Program-made: the position numbers and the translations under genes
Shown here: piece after piece, positions 31,463 through 40,198 of the stretch
Numbering within the stretch: the stretch's first letter is position 1
Layout: each line of letters starts with the position of its first letter
Assembly (NCBI GenBank): GCA_964626755.1
Contig: CAZVGO010000008.1
Span: forward strand, 1 to 64,000
Length of the DNA stretch: 64,000 nt
Reading direction: 5' to 3'
Source of the DNA: JACDAV01 sp964626755
Lineage (GTDB): Bacteria > Chloroflexota > Limnocylindria > Limnocylindrales > CSP1-4
The notes under the pieces: model-generated
Seen by the model: only the letters and a program-made list of their open reading frames with translations
What the model was told of the DNA's origin: nothing
Databases searched by the model: none

Positions 31463-34459
31463 TCAGCTCGGCCCGCGGAGCGTCCACGACCAGCGATACG
31501 TGCCCGGCCCCACGAGGTACTGGGGAAGCGTGTCCGGGCCGCAGCTCGCGGTGCCCAGCCCCCGGTGGGCCGCGTCGAGATGGACGATCGTCTCGGGCCG
31601 GGGAGCCAGGTCCACGTCGTGGCCCGCTGCCGCGAGGTCCGCGCCGCGGAAGTGCGTCGCGGACACCTGCCCAGGCTCGCCCAGCTCGATCCGCATGCCG
31701 CGGCCGGTTCCGCTGCGCAGCGCGAGCCAGCGGACCCCTGCCCGGCCGCCGTTTTCCTGTGGCCGGACATACGGCACGTACATGTCGGTGACGGTCGACC
31801 GCCAGCGCCCCACCCGGGCACCGCGCTGCCTGTCCGGGTAGCTCTCGTGCGGGCCGAGCCCGAACCACTCGACCTCCTCGAATCCGGGGGCGGTTTCGAG
31901 GACGGTCCCGACCCGGGCGAGGTCGGTCAGCTCCGCCGGGATCTCGGCGACCTCGTCGACGGTGATGCCCCCGTCGGCGGCGCAGCGCAGCGTCGCCTCG
32001 TGGCGGACGACGATGCCGGCCCCCGTGAGGTACTCGGAGCGAACGATGGTCCCGTCGTCGCCCTGCTCGACCGCCGTCAGGCGGCGCTCGAGCGTCTCCG
32101 TCCCGGCGGCCCGCCATAGCGCGGCGGCGATGCCGATCCGGTCGTTGTCGGTCGGCGCGCGCCACAGCGACAGCAGCGGAGGGGCCGCGAGCAGCGGATG
32201 GACGAGGAGGCCAGCCGGGTCGACCTCCGGCCGATTCTCCTGCGCCACGCCCGACCGCCGCGCAGCCGCGGGCTTGTCGAGACGAATCTGTGACCAGCCG
32301 ACCTCGAAGCCGGCCGGCGCCCACGCCTCCGGCTCCGCGGTGACGAAGCGGATCGTCAGCCACGCCTCGCCGGGGCGATCCGCCGACGGCCCGAGTGCGC
32401 CGTCCGGCAGCGTCACCGTCGCGCGCGCCCCCGGCGCGGTCGCCGGCAGCGGCAGGTCGCCCTCCCCGACTCTCTCGCCGTCGACCGACACGTCGAACCG
32501 CGCCCGGAGCCAGGACAGGTCCCGGAAGTGCTGCCGGTTTTCGATCTCGAGCCGGCCACTCCGCTGAGCCCCCTCGTCCGCGCTCGCGCGGACCGGAGAG
32601 GCCAGTTGCTTGTGCTCCCAGAGTGCCGGCTTCGGCGTCCGGTCCGGCCAGACGAGACCGTCGATGCAGAAGTTGCCGTCGTTCGGGGCGTCGCCGAAGT
32701 CGCCGCCGTACGCCCAGCGCTGCCGGCCGTCCGGCAGGGTCTGGACGAGCCCGTGATCCCACCACTCCCAGATGAATCCACCCTGCAGCCCGGGCGTCGA
32801 CTCGATCGCGTCCCAGTACTCGGCGAGCGTCCCGTTGCTGTTGCCCATCGCGTGTGAGAACTCGCACATGATCAGCGGGTGGCGCTGGCGACCCGACGTC
32901 GCGTGGGCGACGATCGCGGCAATCTCCGGGTACATCGGACAGATGATGTCGCTGATTCCCTGGTCGCTTGTCCAGTCGAACCGGATCGCGCCCTCGTAGT
33001 GGAGGGGCCGCGAAGCGTCGTAGCGGCGGAGCCAGGCTGCGGCCGCGTCGTGGTTCGTTCCGTGGCCGGACTCGTTGCCGAGCGACCAAGCGATGATCGA
33101 CGGGTGATTCTTGTCGCGCTCGGCCATCCGCGACGCGCGGCTCACCCACTGGTTGAGGTAGCGCGAGTCGTCGCACAGCGTGCTCTGGAACGCGTGCGAC
33201 TCGATGTCCGCCTCGTCGATGACGTACAGCCCGAGCTCGTCGGCCAGGTCGAGGAGGATCGGGTCGTTCGGATAGTGCGACGTCCGCACGGCGTTGAATC
33301 CGAACTGCTTCATCTGGACGAGGTCGGCCCGCATCGACTCGGCGGACACGACCCGCCCGGTATGCTGATCGAAGTCGTGCCGGTTCACCCCCCGGATGAA
33401 GACGCGGGCGCCGTTGATGAGCAGGTCGCGTTCGCGGACCTCGACCCGCCGGAAGCCGGTCCGCACCGCGACCTCCTCCGCGACCTCACCCTTTGGCGAG
33501 CGGAGGACGATCGCCAGAACGTGGAGCCGCGGCTGTTCGGCTGACCATGGCGTGACCCCGGGAACCTCGAGCCGCCAGCGGACGACGCCGCCATCGGGCG
33601 GCGCGAGACGCTCGTACAGCGCCGGGTACGTGACGTCTCGCTCCTCCGGCGTCAGTCGGCCGCCGTACGTGTGGCGGTCCATCAGGTCCTTCTCCGGGCC
33701 ATAGCGGGGCCACTCGAGCTTGCGGGCCGCCTCGACCTCCGCGCGGAGCGTCTCGTCGAGGCCCTCGAGCCGCGCCTCCACGGTCCAGCCGGGTTCCGGA
33801 GCGAGGCCCGGGAAGTCCACTTCGACGGCCAGGTCGAGGATCCCGGTCGTCAGGTCGTCGGCCAGGCCGGGGATTGCCCGGATGTCCGCGAGATGCAGCG
33901 GACCTGTCGCGTAGAGGAACACCGACCGGCTGATCCCGCCGTGCCACCACTGGTCCTGGTCCTCGACGAATGTCGCGTCGGACCACTTGACGACCGTCAG
34001 CCGGACGGTGTTCGCCCCGCGCCGGAGGAACGGGGTGACGTCGAACTCCGCGGCGAGGTGGGAGTCCTTGCTGACCCCGACCTCCCCGCCGTTCACCGCG
34101 ACGACGAGGACGCTCTCCGCCGCGCCGACGTGAAGCACGACCCGCCGGCCCCCCCAGCCGGGAGGCACGTCGAACGACCGCTCGTAGACACCCGTCGGGT
34201 TGTGCTCCGGAATCGCCGGCGGGCGGCTCTCGAACGGCATCTGGACGTTCGTGTAGTGCGGCCCGTCGTCGAAGCCCCCCATCGTCCACAGGCTCGGGAC
34301 GGCCGCGTCGCTCCACGCATCGCCCGGCTCGGAGTCGGGCCGCGGGAGCAGCTGGAACCGCCACGTGCCGTCGAGGTCGAGCCGCTCAGCGTGGGGGACG
34401 CTGTGCATCGGAAGTCGGTGGACCGCGACGAGCTCCGGCGCAAGCCATGGTCGGAGCAT
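31463..34459 (-). CDS. lacZ: Beta-galactosidase, glycoside hydrolase family 2 (LacZ type)
   Basis: A 998-residue, five-domain LacZ-type enzyme, near the E. coli length. Jelly-roll: LDGTWRFQLLPRPDSEPG...VPSLWTMGGFDDGPHYTNVQMPFE. Barrel: FIRGVNRHDFDQHTGRV, NAVRTSHYPNDP, WSLGNESGHGTNHDAAAAW (acid/base Glu463) and LIMCEFSHAMGNSNG (nucleophile Glu533). The C-terminal Bgal_small_N domain (APTDNDRIGIAAALWRAAG ... GLGPHESYPDRQRGARVGRW) is complete. Cytosolic, no signal peptide. It follows the epimerase by 8 bp and precedes the alpha-galactosidase by 11 bp, giving a galactoside-degradation operon. Confidence 0.95.
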   Translation of the reverse strand: MLRPWLAPELVAVHRLPMHSVPHAERLDLDGTWRFQLLPRPDSEPGDAWSDAAVPSLWTMGGFDDGPHYTNVQMPFESRPPAIPEHNPTGVYERSFDVPPGWGGRRVVLHVGAAESVLVVAVNGGEVGVSKDSHLAAEFDVTPFLRRGANTVRLTVVKWSDATFVEDQDQWWHGGISRSVFLYATGPLHLADIRAIPGLADDLTTGILDLAVEVDFPGLAPEPGWTVEARLEGLDETLRAEVEAARKLEWPRYGPEKDLMDRHTYGGRLTPEERDVTYPALYERLAPPDGGVVRWRLEVPGVTPWSAEQPRLHVLAIVLRSPKGEVAEEVAVRTGFRRVEVRERDLLINGARVFIRGVNRHDFDQHTGRVVSAESMRADLVQMKQFGFNAVRTSHYPNDPILLDLADELGLYVIDEADIESHAFQSTLCDDSRYLNQWVSRASRMAERDKNHPSIIAWSLGNESGHGTNHDAAAAWLRRYDASRPLHYEGAIRFDWTSDQGISDIICPMYPEIAAIVAHATSGRQRHPLIMCEFSHAMGNSNGTLAEYWDAIESTPGLQGGFIWEWWDHGLVQTLPDGRQRWAYGGDFGDAPNDGNFCIDGLVWPDRTPKPALWEHKQLASPVRASADEGAQRSGRLEIENRQHFRDLSWLRARFDVSVDGERVGEGDLPLPATAPGARATVTLPDGALGPSADRPGEAWLTIRFVTAEPEAWAPAGFEVGWSQIRLDKPAAARRSGVAQENRPEVDPAGLLVHPLLAAPPLLSLWRAPTDNDRIGIAAALWRAAGTETLERRLTAVEQGDDGTIVRSEYLTGAGIVVRHEATLRCAADGGITVDEVAEIPAELTDLARVGTVLETAPGFEEVEWFGLGPHESYPDRQRGARVGRWRSTVTDMYVPYVRPQENGGRAGVRWLALRSGTGRGMRIELGEPGQVSATHFRGADLAAAGHDVDLAPRPETIVHLDAAHRGLGTASCGPDTLPQYLVGPGTYRWSWTLRGPS

Positions 34460-34467
34460 CGCGTCGC

Positions 34468-35328
34468 TCAGCCGGCCGATCGCGCGGCCGTCGCGCCGGC
34501 CGCGAGCTCATCCTGCCACTGGTGAACCGGCCGGTATCCGAACAGCTCGCGCGCCTTGTCGATCGCGAGGAGCGTCTCCCGGCCGCGAACCACGCGCCGG
34601 AGCGGAACACCCGGGAAGACCTCGGCCATGAGGTCGGCGCTGTCGCGCTCCATGACGGTGTCGGCCGCGGCGATGATGCACACCTCAGCTCCGGTCGTGT
34701 CCGATTCGAGGAGCCCGCGGATCGCCGCTGCGAGGTCGCGAGCGTCGATGTAGCCCCACAGGTTCCACTTTCGGACGGTCGCGTCCGACTGCCAAAACGG
34801 GAACCTGGCGTAGTCGTGGGGTTCCATGATGTTCGAGATCCGGAGCCCGACGAACGGGATGCCGGTCCGCCGGGCGAACTGCTCCGCCATCGTCTCGCCG
34901 ACGAGCTTCGAGAGCGCGTACGACGACTCGGGCCGCGGCGGGTGAGTCTCGTCGATCGGGGCGAAAGCCGGGGGCGTGTCGAACGGCAGCCCCAGGACCG
35001 TCTCGCTCGACGCCCACACGACCTTTCCCACGCCGCCCGCCTCGGCGGCGGCGAACACGTTGTACGTCGAGAGCCCGTTGATCCGGAACGTCTCGCCGGT
35101 GGGCCGCAGGCCGGGCGCGGGGATCGCCGCGAGGTGAACGACGGCGTCGGCGCCCGCGAGCACGTCGTGGGCCTGGCCCAGGTCGGTCAGGTCGGCGACG
35201 ACCGACTGCCCACCGGGGATCCCGTCGGGGACGAGGTCGACGTTGAGCACGTCGTGACCGTGCTCCCGGAGGTCTCGAACGGTCCAGCGGCCGGCCTTGC
35301 CGGTACCGCCGGTGACGACGATCCGCAT
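34468..35328 (-). CDS. NAD-dependent epimerase/dehydrogenase (uronate-dehydrogenase-like SDR)
   Basis: A 286-residue extended SDR. N-terminal MRIVVTGGTGKAGRWTVRDL, AVVHLAAIPAPGL, VVWASSETVLGLPF and YALSKLVGETMAEQFARRTG (Tyr/Lys catalytic pair) are intact. WGYIDARDLAAAIRGLLES is typical of sugar-nucleotide epimerases and uronate dehydrogenases. First gene of the galactosidase operon. A GalE-like role on galactose is possible but it is shorter than GalE (about 330 residues). Confidence 0.82.
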   Translation of the reverse strand: MRIVVTGGTGKAGRWTVRDLREHGHDVLNVDLVPDGIPGGQSVVADLTDLGQAHDVLAGADAVVHLAAIPAPGLRPTGETFRINGLSTYNVFAAAEAGGVGKVVWASSETVLGLPFDTPPAFAPIDETHPPRPESSYALSKLVGETMAEQFARRTGIPFVGLRISNIMEPHDYARFPFWQSDATVRKWNLWGYIDARDLAAAIRGLLESDTTGAEVCIIAAADTVMERDSADLMAEVFPGVPLRRVVRGRETLLAIDKARELFGYRPVHQWQDELAAGATAARSAG

Positions 35329-35352
35329 CCTGCCTCTTCCGCGGCGGGCTGG

Positions 35353-35622
35353 TCAGTGCCGCCCGACGGGCACTGCTCGCGGACCTGTCCCGTCCAGCAG
35401 GTCGACGATTTCCGGTTCGTTCACGCAGGGACTCGCGGGGCGACCCGACCATCGCCAATGGAAGTCGTCGTCTTCCTGGACACCGGATGGCCAGCCGAGA
35501 TCGGCCGGCGAAGTGAACATCTGCGTCATGATCTGCGCCGCAGCGCCCGCCCCGCGCAGGGTGACGAAACCGGCGGCGACGCACACGGCGGTCACGACCA
35601 TGACCCCGGCGACGATCTCCAT
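35353..35622 (-). CDS. Small single-pass membrane hypothetical protein
   Basis: An 89-residue protein whose first 30 residues (MEIVAGVMVVTAVCVAAGFVTLRG) make one membrane anchor. The rest is an acidic soluble tail with DDDFHWRWSGRP. No family recognised. It lies 24 bp before the epimerase-lacZ-alpha-galactosidase genes on the same strand and could be their first gene. Confidence 0.5.
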   Translation of the reverse strand: MEIVAGVMVVTAVCVAAGFVTLRGAGAAAQIMTQMFTSPADLGWPSGVQEDDDFHWRWSGRPASPCVNEPEIVDLLDGTGPRAVPVGRH

Positions 35623-35677
35623 GGTCGGATTCTCCGCCGCCGGTCAACCGTCTCGTCACCACGATAGCCGGGCGGGT

Positions 35678-36253
35678 CTAGTTCGCCCTCGAGCGGTCGA
35701 GGGCGTTGGTCACGACCTCTGTCCAGAAGTCGACCGCCGCGCGTTCGTACAGCAAGCCCATGCGCAGCGTCTCGCCCCGCCAGTGCTCGACCGTCCGCTG
35801 GCCGCGAGCCGATCCATCCGGGCGCCGCTCGAGGCGCGCGTCCTCCTCGTAGGCCGAGAACTTCGCTCGATGGATCGCGAGCTGCTGCTCGGCCACGCGC
35901 AGGCGCGCGTCCGCGGACGCCATATCGGCGAAGAAGAGCTGAAGGAGCCCGGGGTCGCGCAGCTCCGTGCGGGCCGCGGAGGGCCGATCGATCCAGGCGC
36001 TCAACGCGGACTGGCCGGCCGGCGTGATCGCGAACATGCGCCGTCGGCGGCCTCCGGTCTCGCGAGTCTCGGTGACGAGGCCCTGGGCCGCGAGTCGGGG
36101 AGGCTCGGTGTACAGGAGCGTGTGCGGGAAGGACCAGAAGTTCCCGAGCGTCCCCCGGACGTGCCGCTCGAGGTCGTACGGAGTGGACGGCCCCTCGCGG
36201 GCGAGGAGGCCCAGGACCAGGTACGACGTGTGTGTCAGGCGCTCGGTTGACAT
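35678..36253 (-). CDS. PadR-family transcriptional regulator
   Basis: A 191-residue winged-helix regulator. N-terminal PadR domain: TSYLVLGLLAREGPSTPYDLERHV...SFPHTLLYTEPPRLAAQGLVTETRETGGRRRRMFAITPAG. The C-terminal part (FFADMASADARLRVAEQQLAIHRAKFSAYEE) is the Vir_act_alpha_C dimer helix. ATG at 36253 chosen; the 7 upstream in-frame codons overlap the operator-like repeat. Its own start codon lies in an inverted repeat, suggesting autorepression. The divergent target is probably the SnoaL gene at 36399. Confidence 0.88.
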   Translation of the reverse strand: MSTERLTHTSYLVLGLLAREGPSTPYDLERHVRGTLGNFWSFPHTLLYTEPPRLAAQGLVTETRETGGRRRRMFAITPAGQSALSAWIDRPSAARTELRDPGLLQLFFADMASADARLRVAEQQLAIHRAKFSAYEEDARLERRPDGSARGQRTVEHWRGETLRMGLLYERAAVDFWTEVVTNALDRSRAN

Positions 36254-36270
36254 AGTACGGACAGTACCAT
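36252..36270. promoter_or_regulatory. Inverted repeat over the padR start codon
   Basis: ATAGTAC (36252-36258) and GTACCAT (36264-36270) are inverted with one mismatch and a 5-base spacer. The left arm includes the start codon of padR. The 36254-36340 stretch is AT-richer than its surroundings, as expected of a divergent promoter. Confidence 0.5.
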
Positions 36271-36354
36271 ACACTTCGAACTATTCCGCTCTGTACACAA
36301 CCGACCAGTCGCCGGGGAAATTCACACCCGGTGGGCGCGCCGAAAGAGGAGCCC

Positions 36355-36402
36355 ATGTGCTGGACCGCCACGGCGCGGACCCAGAAAAGGTGGTTCACAT
36401 GA
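36355..36402 (+). CDS. Possible 15-residue leader peptide upstream of the SnoaL-like gene
   Basis: ATG 36355, preceded by AGAGGAG, encodes MCWTATARTQKRWFT and stops at 36400-36402, overlapping the next ATG (ATGA). This looks like a coupled leader. The same ribosome site could instead serve an in-frame GTG at 36357 that would lengthen the SnoaL-like protein by 14 residues. Confidence 0.3.
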   Translation: MCWTATARTQKRWFT

Positions 36403-36836
36403 CCACAGATATCAAGCGCACCGCCGAGCGAATTCCGCTCGAGGTCATGAACGACGGCAAGTTCGAGCTCCTCGACGAGGTTCTTGCCCCCAGTTTCGTC
36501 GATCATTTCGCGCGGCCCGGCGTCCAGCCGACGCGTGAAGGCCTCAAGCAGTCCCTGAAGGCGCTCAAGACAGCCTTCCCGGACATCCGCTACACGATCG
36601 ATGATTCGATCGTGTGTGGCGACAAGATCGTCCATCGCCTCTCGGTGACAGGAACCATGAAGGGTGACTTCGCGGGCATGCCGGCCACCGGCAAGCGCGC
36701 ATCCTGGACGGAGATCCACATCGGGCGGGGCGTCGATGGACGCCTGACCGAGCACTGGGCCGTCATCGATCAGCTGGGCATGCTCGTCCAGCTCGGGATC
36801 GTCCCGGCACCGGGACGGACCCCCGTCGCGGTCTAG
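36399..36836 (+). CDS. SnoaL/ester-cyclase-like (NTF2 fold) protein
   Basis: A 145-residue NTF2-like protein. IPLEVMNDGKFELLDEVLAPSFVDHFARPGVQPTREGLKQSLKALKTAFPDIRYTIDDSIV and the end SWTEIHIGRGVDGRLTEHWAVIDQLGMLVQLGIVP match the SnoaL/ester-cyclase pattern. The pocket His and Asp residues (VDHF, EHW) are present. Substrate unknown. ATG 36399 has AAAAGGTGG upstream. A strong terminator follows. Probably controlled by the divergent PadR. Confidence 0.85.
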   Translation: MTTDIKRTAERIPLEVMNDGKFELLDEVLAPSFVDHFARPGVQPTREGLKQSLKALKTAFPDIRYTIDDSIVCGDKIVHRLSVTGTMKGDFAGMPATGKRASWTEIHIGRGVDGRLTEHWAVIDQLGMLVQLGIVPAPGRTPVAV

Positions 36837-36860
36837 TCGTCAGCGACAACGCATCGTGGG

Positions 36861-36890
36861 GGCCCCGGCGGCAAACGCCGCCGGGGCCTT
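36861..36890 (+). terminator. Strong 12-bp stem-loop terminator
   Basis: GGCCCCGGCGGC (36861-36872), loop AAAC, perfect complement (36877-36888), then TT, beginning 25 bp after the SnoaL-like stop. The rest of the gap to 37052 shows no gene. Confidence 0.75.
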
Positions 36891-37052
36891 CACTCGTCCG
36901 GTCCGGCCGCTCGAGGGGAACGGCCGGGCCGAATCTGCAACGTGCTTGTCCATTGCGCTTCCGGGTTCAGGCGCGCACACTCGGTTCCTGTCGACCCCCG
37001 TGCCGATGCCTCGTACCTCGAGACTGCGTCCGGCCGGCAGGGAAGGCACCTC

Positions 37053-37667
37053 ATGGCGCTCACGTTTCCCCAACTGGTCATGGTCGCCGTCGCCGCGATG
37101 TTCGGCCTTGCGACGGTGCGGTTGGTCCGGGTCCACCTCGGGCGGACGCCGCTCCCCGAGGTCAGAGGCATGCGCCTCGTCGTGCTCGCGGCTCTCCTCT
37201 CGCCCTTGATCGTCCTCGGCGCCTTCTCGTCGTTGCCGGTCTACATCGGAATCCTGCTCGCCCTCGTGATCGTGATGTGGCTTGCCGCCGTGGTGGTCCA
37301 GCTCGTCGCGCGGGGCCGTATCCGCCCGCTTCTGCTGATCGCGCTCGTCGGGAGCGAGGGCGAGGACGTCCCGTACGACCCGCCGGTGACCGCGAAGCTG
37401 GCCGAGAGTGTCGCGCTCGTCGACCGGGCCAATGCCGTCTTCCCGCGGGGTCATGAGTTCCCGCTGCAGATCGACCGATCAGGCTTCCGTTCCTCCTGGG
37501 ATGCGCTCGATACGGCGACCGGCACGCTCGAAGACCGGATCGCCGACGATCATCGAATCGGCCTGGCCGTCGCCTCCGCGGCAGTTGCCACCGCCGACGA
37601 TGCTCGCAGCCGGCTCGACACCCTCCGCCGTCTCGCGGTCGACCGCGGTCAGGTCTGGGCCACCTGA
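37053..37667 (+). CDS. Membrane protein of unknown function, three N-terminal helices
   Basis: A 204-residue protein. Three membrane segments occupy the first ~90 residues (LVMVAVAAMFGLATVRLV; LVVLAALLSPLIVLGAF; VYIGILLALVIVMWLAAVVVQLV). A ~110-residue soluble, helical tail follows (AKLAESVALVDRANAVFPRG ... LEDRIADDHRIGLAVASAAVATADDARSRLDTLRRLA). ATG 37053 has GGAAGG upstream. No family recognised. Confidence 0.65.
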   Translation: MALTFPQLVMVAVAAMFGLATVRLVRVHLGRTPLPEVRGMRLVVLAALLSPLIVLGAFSSLPVYIGILLALVIVMWLAAVVVQLVARGRIRPLLLIALVGSEGEDVPYDPPVTAKLAESVALVDRANAVFPRGHEFPLQIDRSGFRSSWDALDTATGTLEDRIADDHRIGLAVASAAVATADDARSRLDTLRRLAVDRGQVWAT

Positions 37668-37706
37668 GCCGCCGGCGCCCGTCGCGCCGGCTGTTACCGT
37701 GGTCTG

Positions 37707-39011
37707 GTGGTTGAAGTGCCCGCGCCTCGCGCGGGGCGTCCTCGCCCGGGGGCAGTCGCGCTCGCTGTCGCCGTCACGGGCGCTGTCGTCGTCGCGGGCC
37801 TCGTCGGCACCGCCGCGATCCAGCTCTACGGTTTCAGGCCGCCCGCCGCCCACCCCGTTCGGATCGCGATCGTCGACGCGGACGGCGGCCTCAGCACGCT
37901 CCTGGACGACGGGACAGAGCGCCGGATCCACAGCGAGGGGAGCCTGGTGTTCCAGTTTCCCGCCTGGTCCTCGGACGGCAGCCACCTCGCGGCGATCGGC
38001 CACGACCGAGGCGAGTCGGGAGTCTTCGTTTTCGACGATGGGACGACGGGCGGTGCCGCCACTCAGCCCGTCGCGGCCTACCGCAGCCCTCGCGCGTTTC
38101 CCATCTATCTCTACTGGTCGCCGGACGGGCGGCGGATCGCCTTCCTGACGAACGAGCCGGACGGGCTGGCCCTGCAGGTCGTTGCCGCCGACGGGAACGC
38201 ACCCGCGGCGATCGTCCGTCGCGGCCAGCCGCTCTACTGGGACTGGATCGGCTCCTCGCACCTCTTCGTCCACAGCGGTGCCAACGCCCCCGGTGCCTTC
38301 CTCGGCGAGGTCGCCGTCGACACGCCGGACGCGGTCTCGATCGACGCTTCGGTCGGTGCGTTCCAGGCGCCGGCCATCTCGCCCGACGGTCGGTCGCGTG
38401 CGTACGTGGCCGTTGGCGAAGGACGGTCGACGAGCGTCGTGGTTGAGGCACGGGACGGATCGTTCCGGCGCGAAGCCCGCGTCGCGGGCGCCAGCGCCCT
38501 GGGCTGGAGCCCGACGGGCGAGCAGCTCGCCTACTCCGATTCCGCGCAACCGGCCGGATTGCCGATCGGTCCGCTGGAGCTCATTGACGTCCAGTCGGGA
38601 TCGACCCGGCTCCTCGTCGACGGTCCGGTCGTTGCCTGGTTCTGGGCGCCAGACGGCCGCACGCTTGCGGTCCTGCGGTTCCGCCTTCCCAGCGATGGTC
38701 AGGTGGCCGCGGCAGGAGGCAGGCTATTCGCCGTGACGGACCTGCTGACGCTCCGCCTCCTGTTTGTCGATGCCGGGACCGGCACCATTCGGTACGGGCG
38801 GGACGTGCGACTGTCGGACCTCGTCCTCGCACAGTTCCTGCCGTTCGCCGACCAGTACGCGCGGAGCCACCGTATCTGGTCGCCAGGCAGCGAGGCAATC
38901 GTGCTGCCGCTCCAGGATGGGGCGGGGTCGAGCCACATCACGATCGTGCCCGCCGATGGTTCGGCGGAACGCCGCATCGCCGACGGTGTCGCCGCCTTCT
39001 GGAGTCCCTAG
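37707..39011 (+). CDS. Membrane-anchored TolB-like beta-propeller protein
   Basis: A 434-residue protein with one N-terminal membrane segment (VALAVAVTGAVVVAGLVGTAAIQL) and an extracytoplasmic beta-propeller of PD40-type blades: FPAWSSDGSHLAAIGHD, IYLYWSPDGRRIAFLTNEPDG, FQAPAISPDGRSRAYVAV, SALGWSPTGEQLAYSDS, VAWFWAPDGRTLAVLRF and HRIWSPGSEAIVLPLQ. No enzymatic domain follows, so it is probably a binding or scaffold protein at the outer membrane face. ORF start is uncertain by a few codons. Confidence 0.75.
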   Translation: MVEVPAPRAGRPRPGAVALAVAVTGAVVVAGLVGTAAIQLYGFRPPAAHPVRIAIVDADGGLSTLLDDGTERRIHSEGSLVFQFPAWSSDGSHLAAIGHDRGESGVFVFDDGTTGGAATQPVAAYRSPRAFPIYLYWSPDGRRIAFLTNEPDGLALQVVAADGNAPAAIVRRGQPLYWDWIGSSHLFVHSGANAPGAFLGEVAVDTPDAVSIDASVGAFQAPAISPDGRSRAYVAVGEGRSTSVVVEARDGSFRREARVAGASALGWSPTGEQLAYSDSAQPAGLPIGPLELIDVQSGSTRLLVDGPVVAWFWAPDGRTLAVLRFRLPSDGQVAAAGGRLFAVTDLLTLRLLFVDAGTGTIRYGRDVRLSDLVLAQFLPFADQYARSHRIWSPGSEAIVLPLQDGAGSSHITIVPADGSAERRIADGVAAFWSP

Positions 39012-39119
39012 TCGCGGGGGCGCGATGCGAGCCGTGTCCCGATTCTCACGTCGCTCTCAGCGAGGCGCGGTTGACTGGTCACAGATCGCTCACCCCGCGA
39101 CCAGGAGCTCGACCTCCCC

Positions 39120-39992
39120 ATGAACGCCTTCGACCGTGACCCGGCCCCGTCCAACCCCGGTCCGACCCGGTCGCGCGGCCTCAAATCCGTCCTCGCGGCC
39201 GCCCTCCTGTCCGCGATCCTCACCGCGGGCGGAACCGCCGCCCTCGTCACTGGACCTCTCGCGACGTTCGGGAACGGGTCGACCACGGCCCCGAGCAGCG
39301 CTCCGGCAGCCAACACTGTCGGCGCTCGCCCGAGCTCCGCGACCACGGCTGGCGACCCGGACCTCCCCACCGTCGTCGCCGCGGTGCGCGACTCGGTCGT
39401 GACGATCACCTCCGAGGGCTTCTCGTTCCGGCGTTTCGCCACGATCCCGTCGACCGGCGTCGGTTCCGGCGTCGTCCTCACCGCCGATGGGTACATCCTG
39501 ACGAACGAGCACGTCGTGGCCGGGAGCGAATCGCTGACCGTGGCGCTGGCCGACGGCCGGCAGTTCCCGGCGGAGGTGGTGACCGAATCGACCGACACGG
39601 ACCTCGCGCTCATCAAGATCGAGGCGACGGGCCTGACTCCGGCGGTGATCGGCGACTCCACCGCGCTCCAGGTAGGTGAAACCGTCATCGCCATCGGAAG
39701 CCCGCTCGGCACCTTCACCGAGACCGTGACCAGGGGCATCCTGTCGGCCACCGGGCGGACGATCACGGTTCGCGACGAGGCGACCGGCCGGCCGGAGACC
39801 CTCAGCGATCTCCTCCAGACCGATGCGGCGATCAATCCCGGCAACAGCGGCGGACCGCTGCTCGACGCGACGGGGAAGGTCATCGGCATCAACACCGCCG
39901 TCTCTGCGCAGGGGGAAGGCCTTGGCTTCGCCATCCCGATCGCGGCGGCGGCCTCGCTGGTCGAGGAGGCGACGGGCGCATCCGCAGGCTGA
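39120..39992 (+). CDS. HtrA/DegP-like serine protease lacking a PDZ domain
   Basis: A 290-residue membrane-anchored trypsin-like protease. Anchor LKSVLAAALLSAILTAGGTAALV, a Ser/Thr/Ala linker to ~80, then the protease fold: LTNEHVVAG (His131), ESTDTDLALIKIEA (Asp161) and INPGNSGGPLLDATGKVIGIN (Ser243), so the triad is complete. It stops at ...LVEEATGASAG right after the protease domain, where HtrA proteins normally continue into PDZ. Expected role: extracytoplasmic protein quality control or signal cleavage. Confidence 0.88.
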   Translation: MNAFDRDPAPSNPGPTRSRGLKSVLAAALLSAILTAGGTAALVTGPLATFGNGSTTAPSSAPAANTVGARPSSATTAGDPDLPTVVAAVRDSVVTITSEGFSFRRFATIPSTGVGSGVVLTADGYILTNEHVVAGSESLTVALADGRQFPAEVVTESTDTDLALIKIEATGLTPAVIGDSTALQVGETVIAIGSPLGTFTETVTRGILSATGRTITVRDEATGRPETLSDLLQTDAAINPGNSGGPLLDATGKVIGINTAVSAQGEGLGFAIPIAAAASLVEEATGASAG

Positions 39993-40030
39993 TCGTCCAC
40001 GCGGAGGCACCGGTCGATCGGCGGGGATAA

Positions 40031-40159
40031 GGTATCGGTGACAGTCGAGCGGAGGACTACGACCTCCTGCACCAGCGACAGGCGCGGATTGCAGCGGGCC
40101 TGGATCCCGACGAGGCGAAGGTTCGACCCGCGGAGGTCGTCGAGCGCTACCAGCAGTGA
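40031..40159 (+). pseudogene. Open stretch of 42 codons without a start codon, possible gene remnant
   Basis: Between the protease gene and the opposing flippase gene, one frame is open from just after a TAA (40028-40030) to TGA at 40157-40159. Its text (DSRAEDYDLLHQRQARIAAG, then LDPDEAKVRPAEVVERYQQ) is protein-like: amphipathic and charged. No ATG, GTG or TTG is available; ATC at 40034 is the only near-start. It could be the tail of an eroded small gene. No family assigned. Confidence 0.3.
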
Positions 40160-40198
40160 GGCGGCGTTATCGCCGTCCGCGTCCGACGCGCCCCCCCA

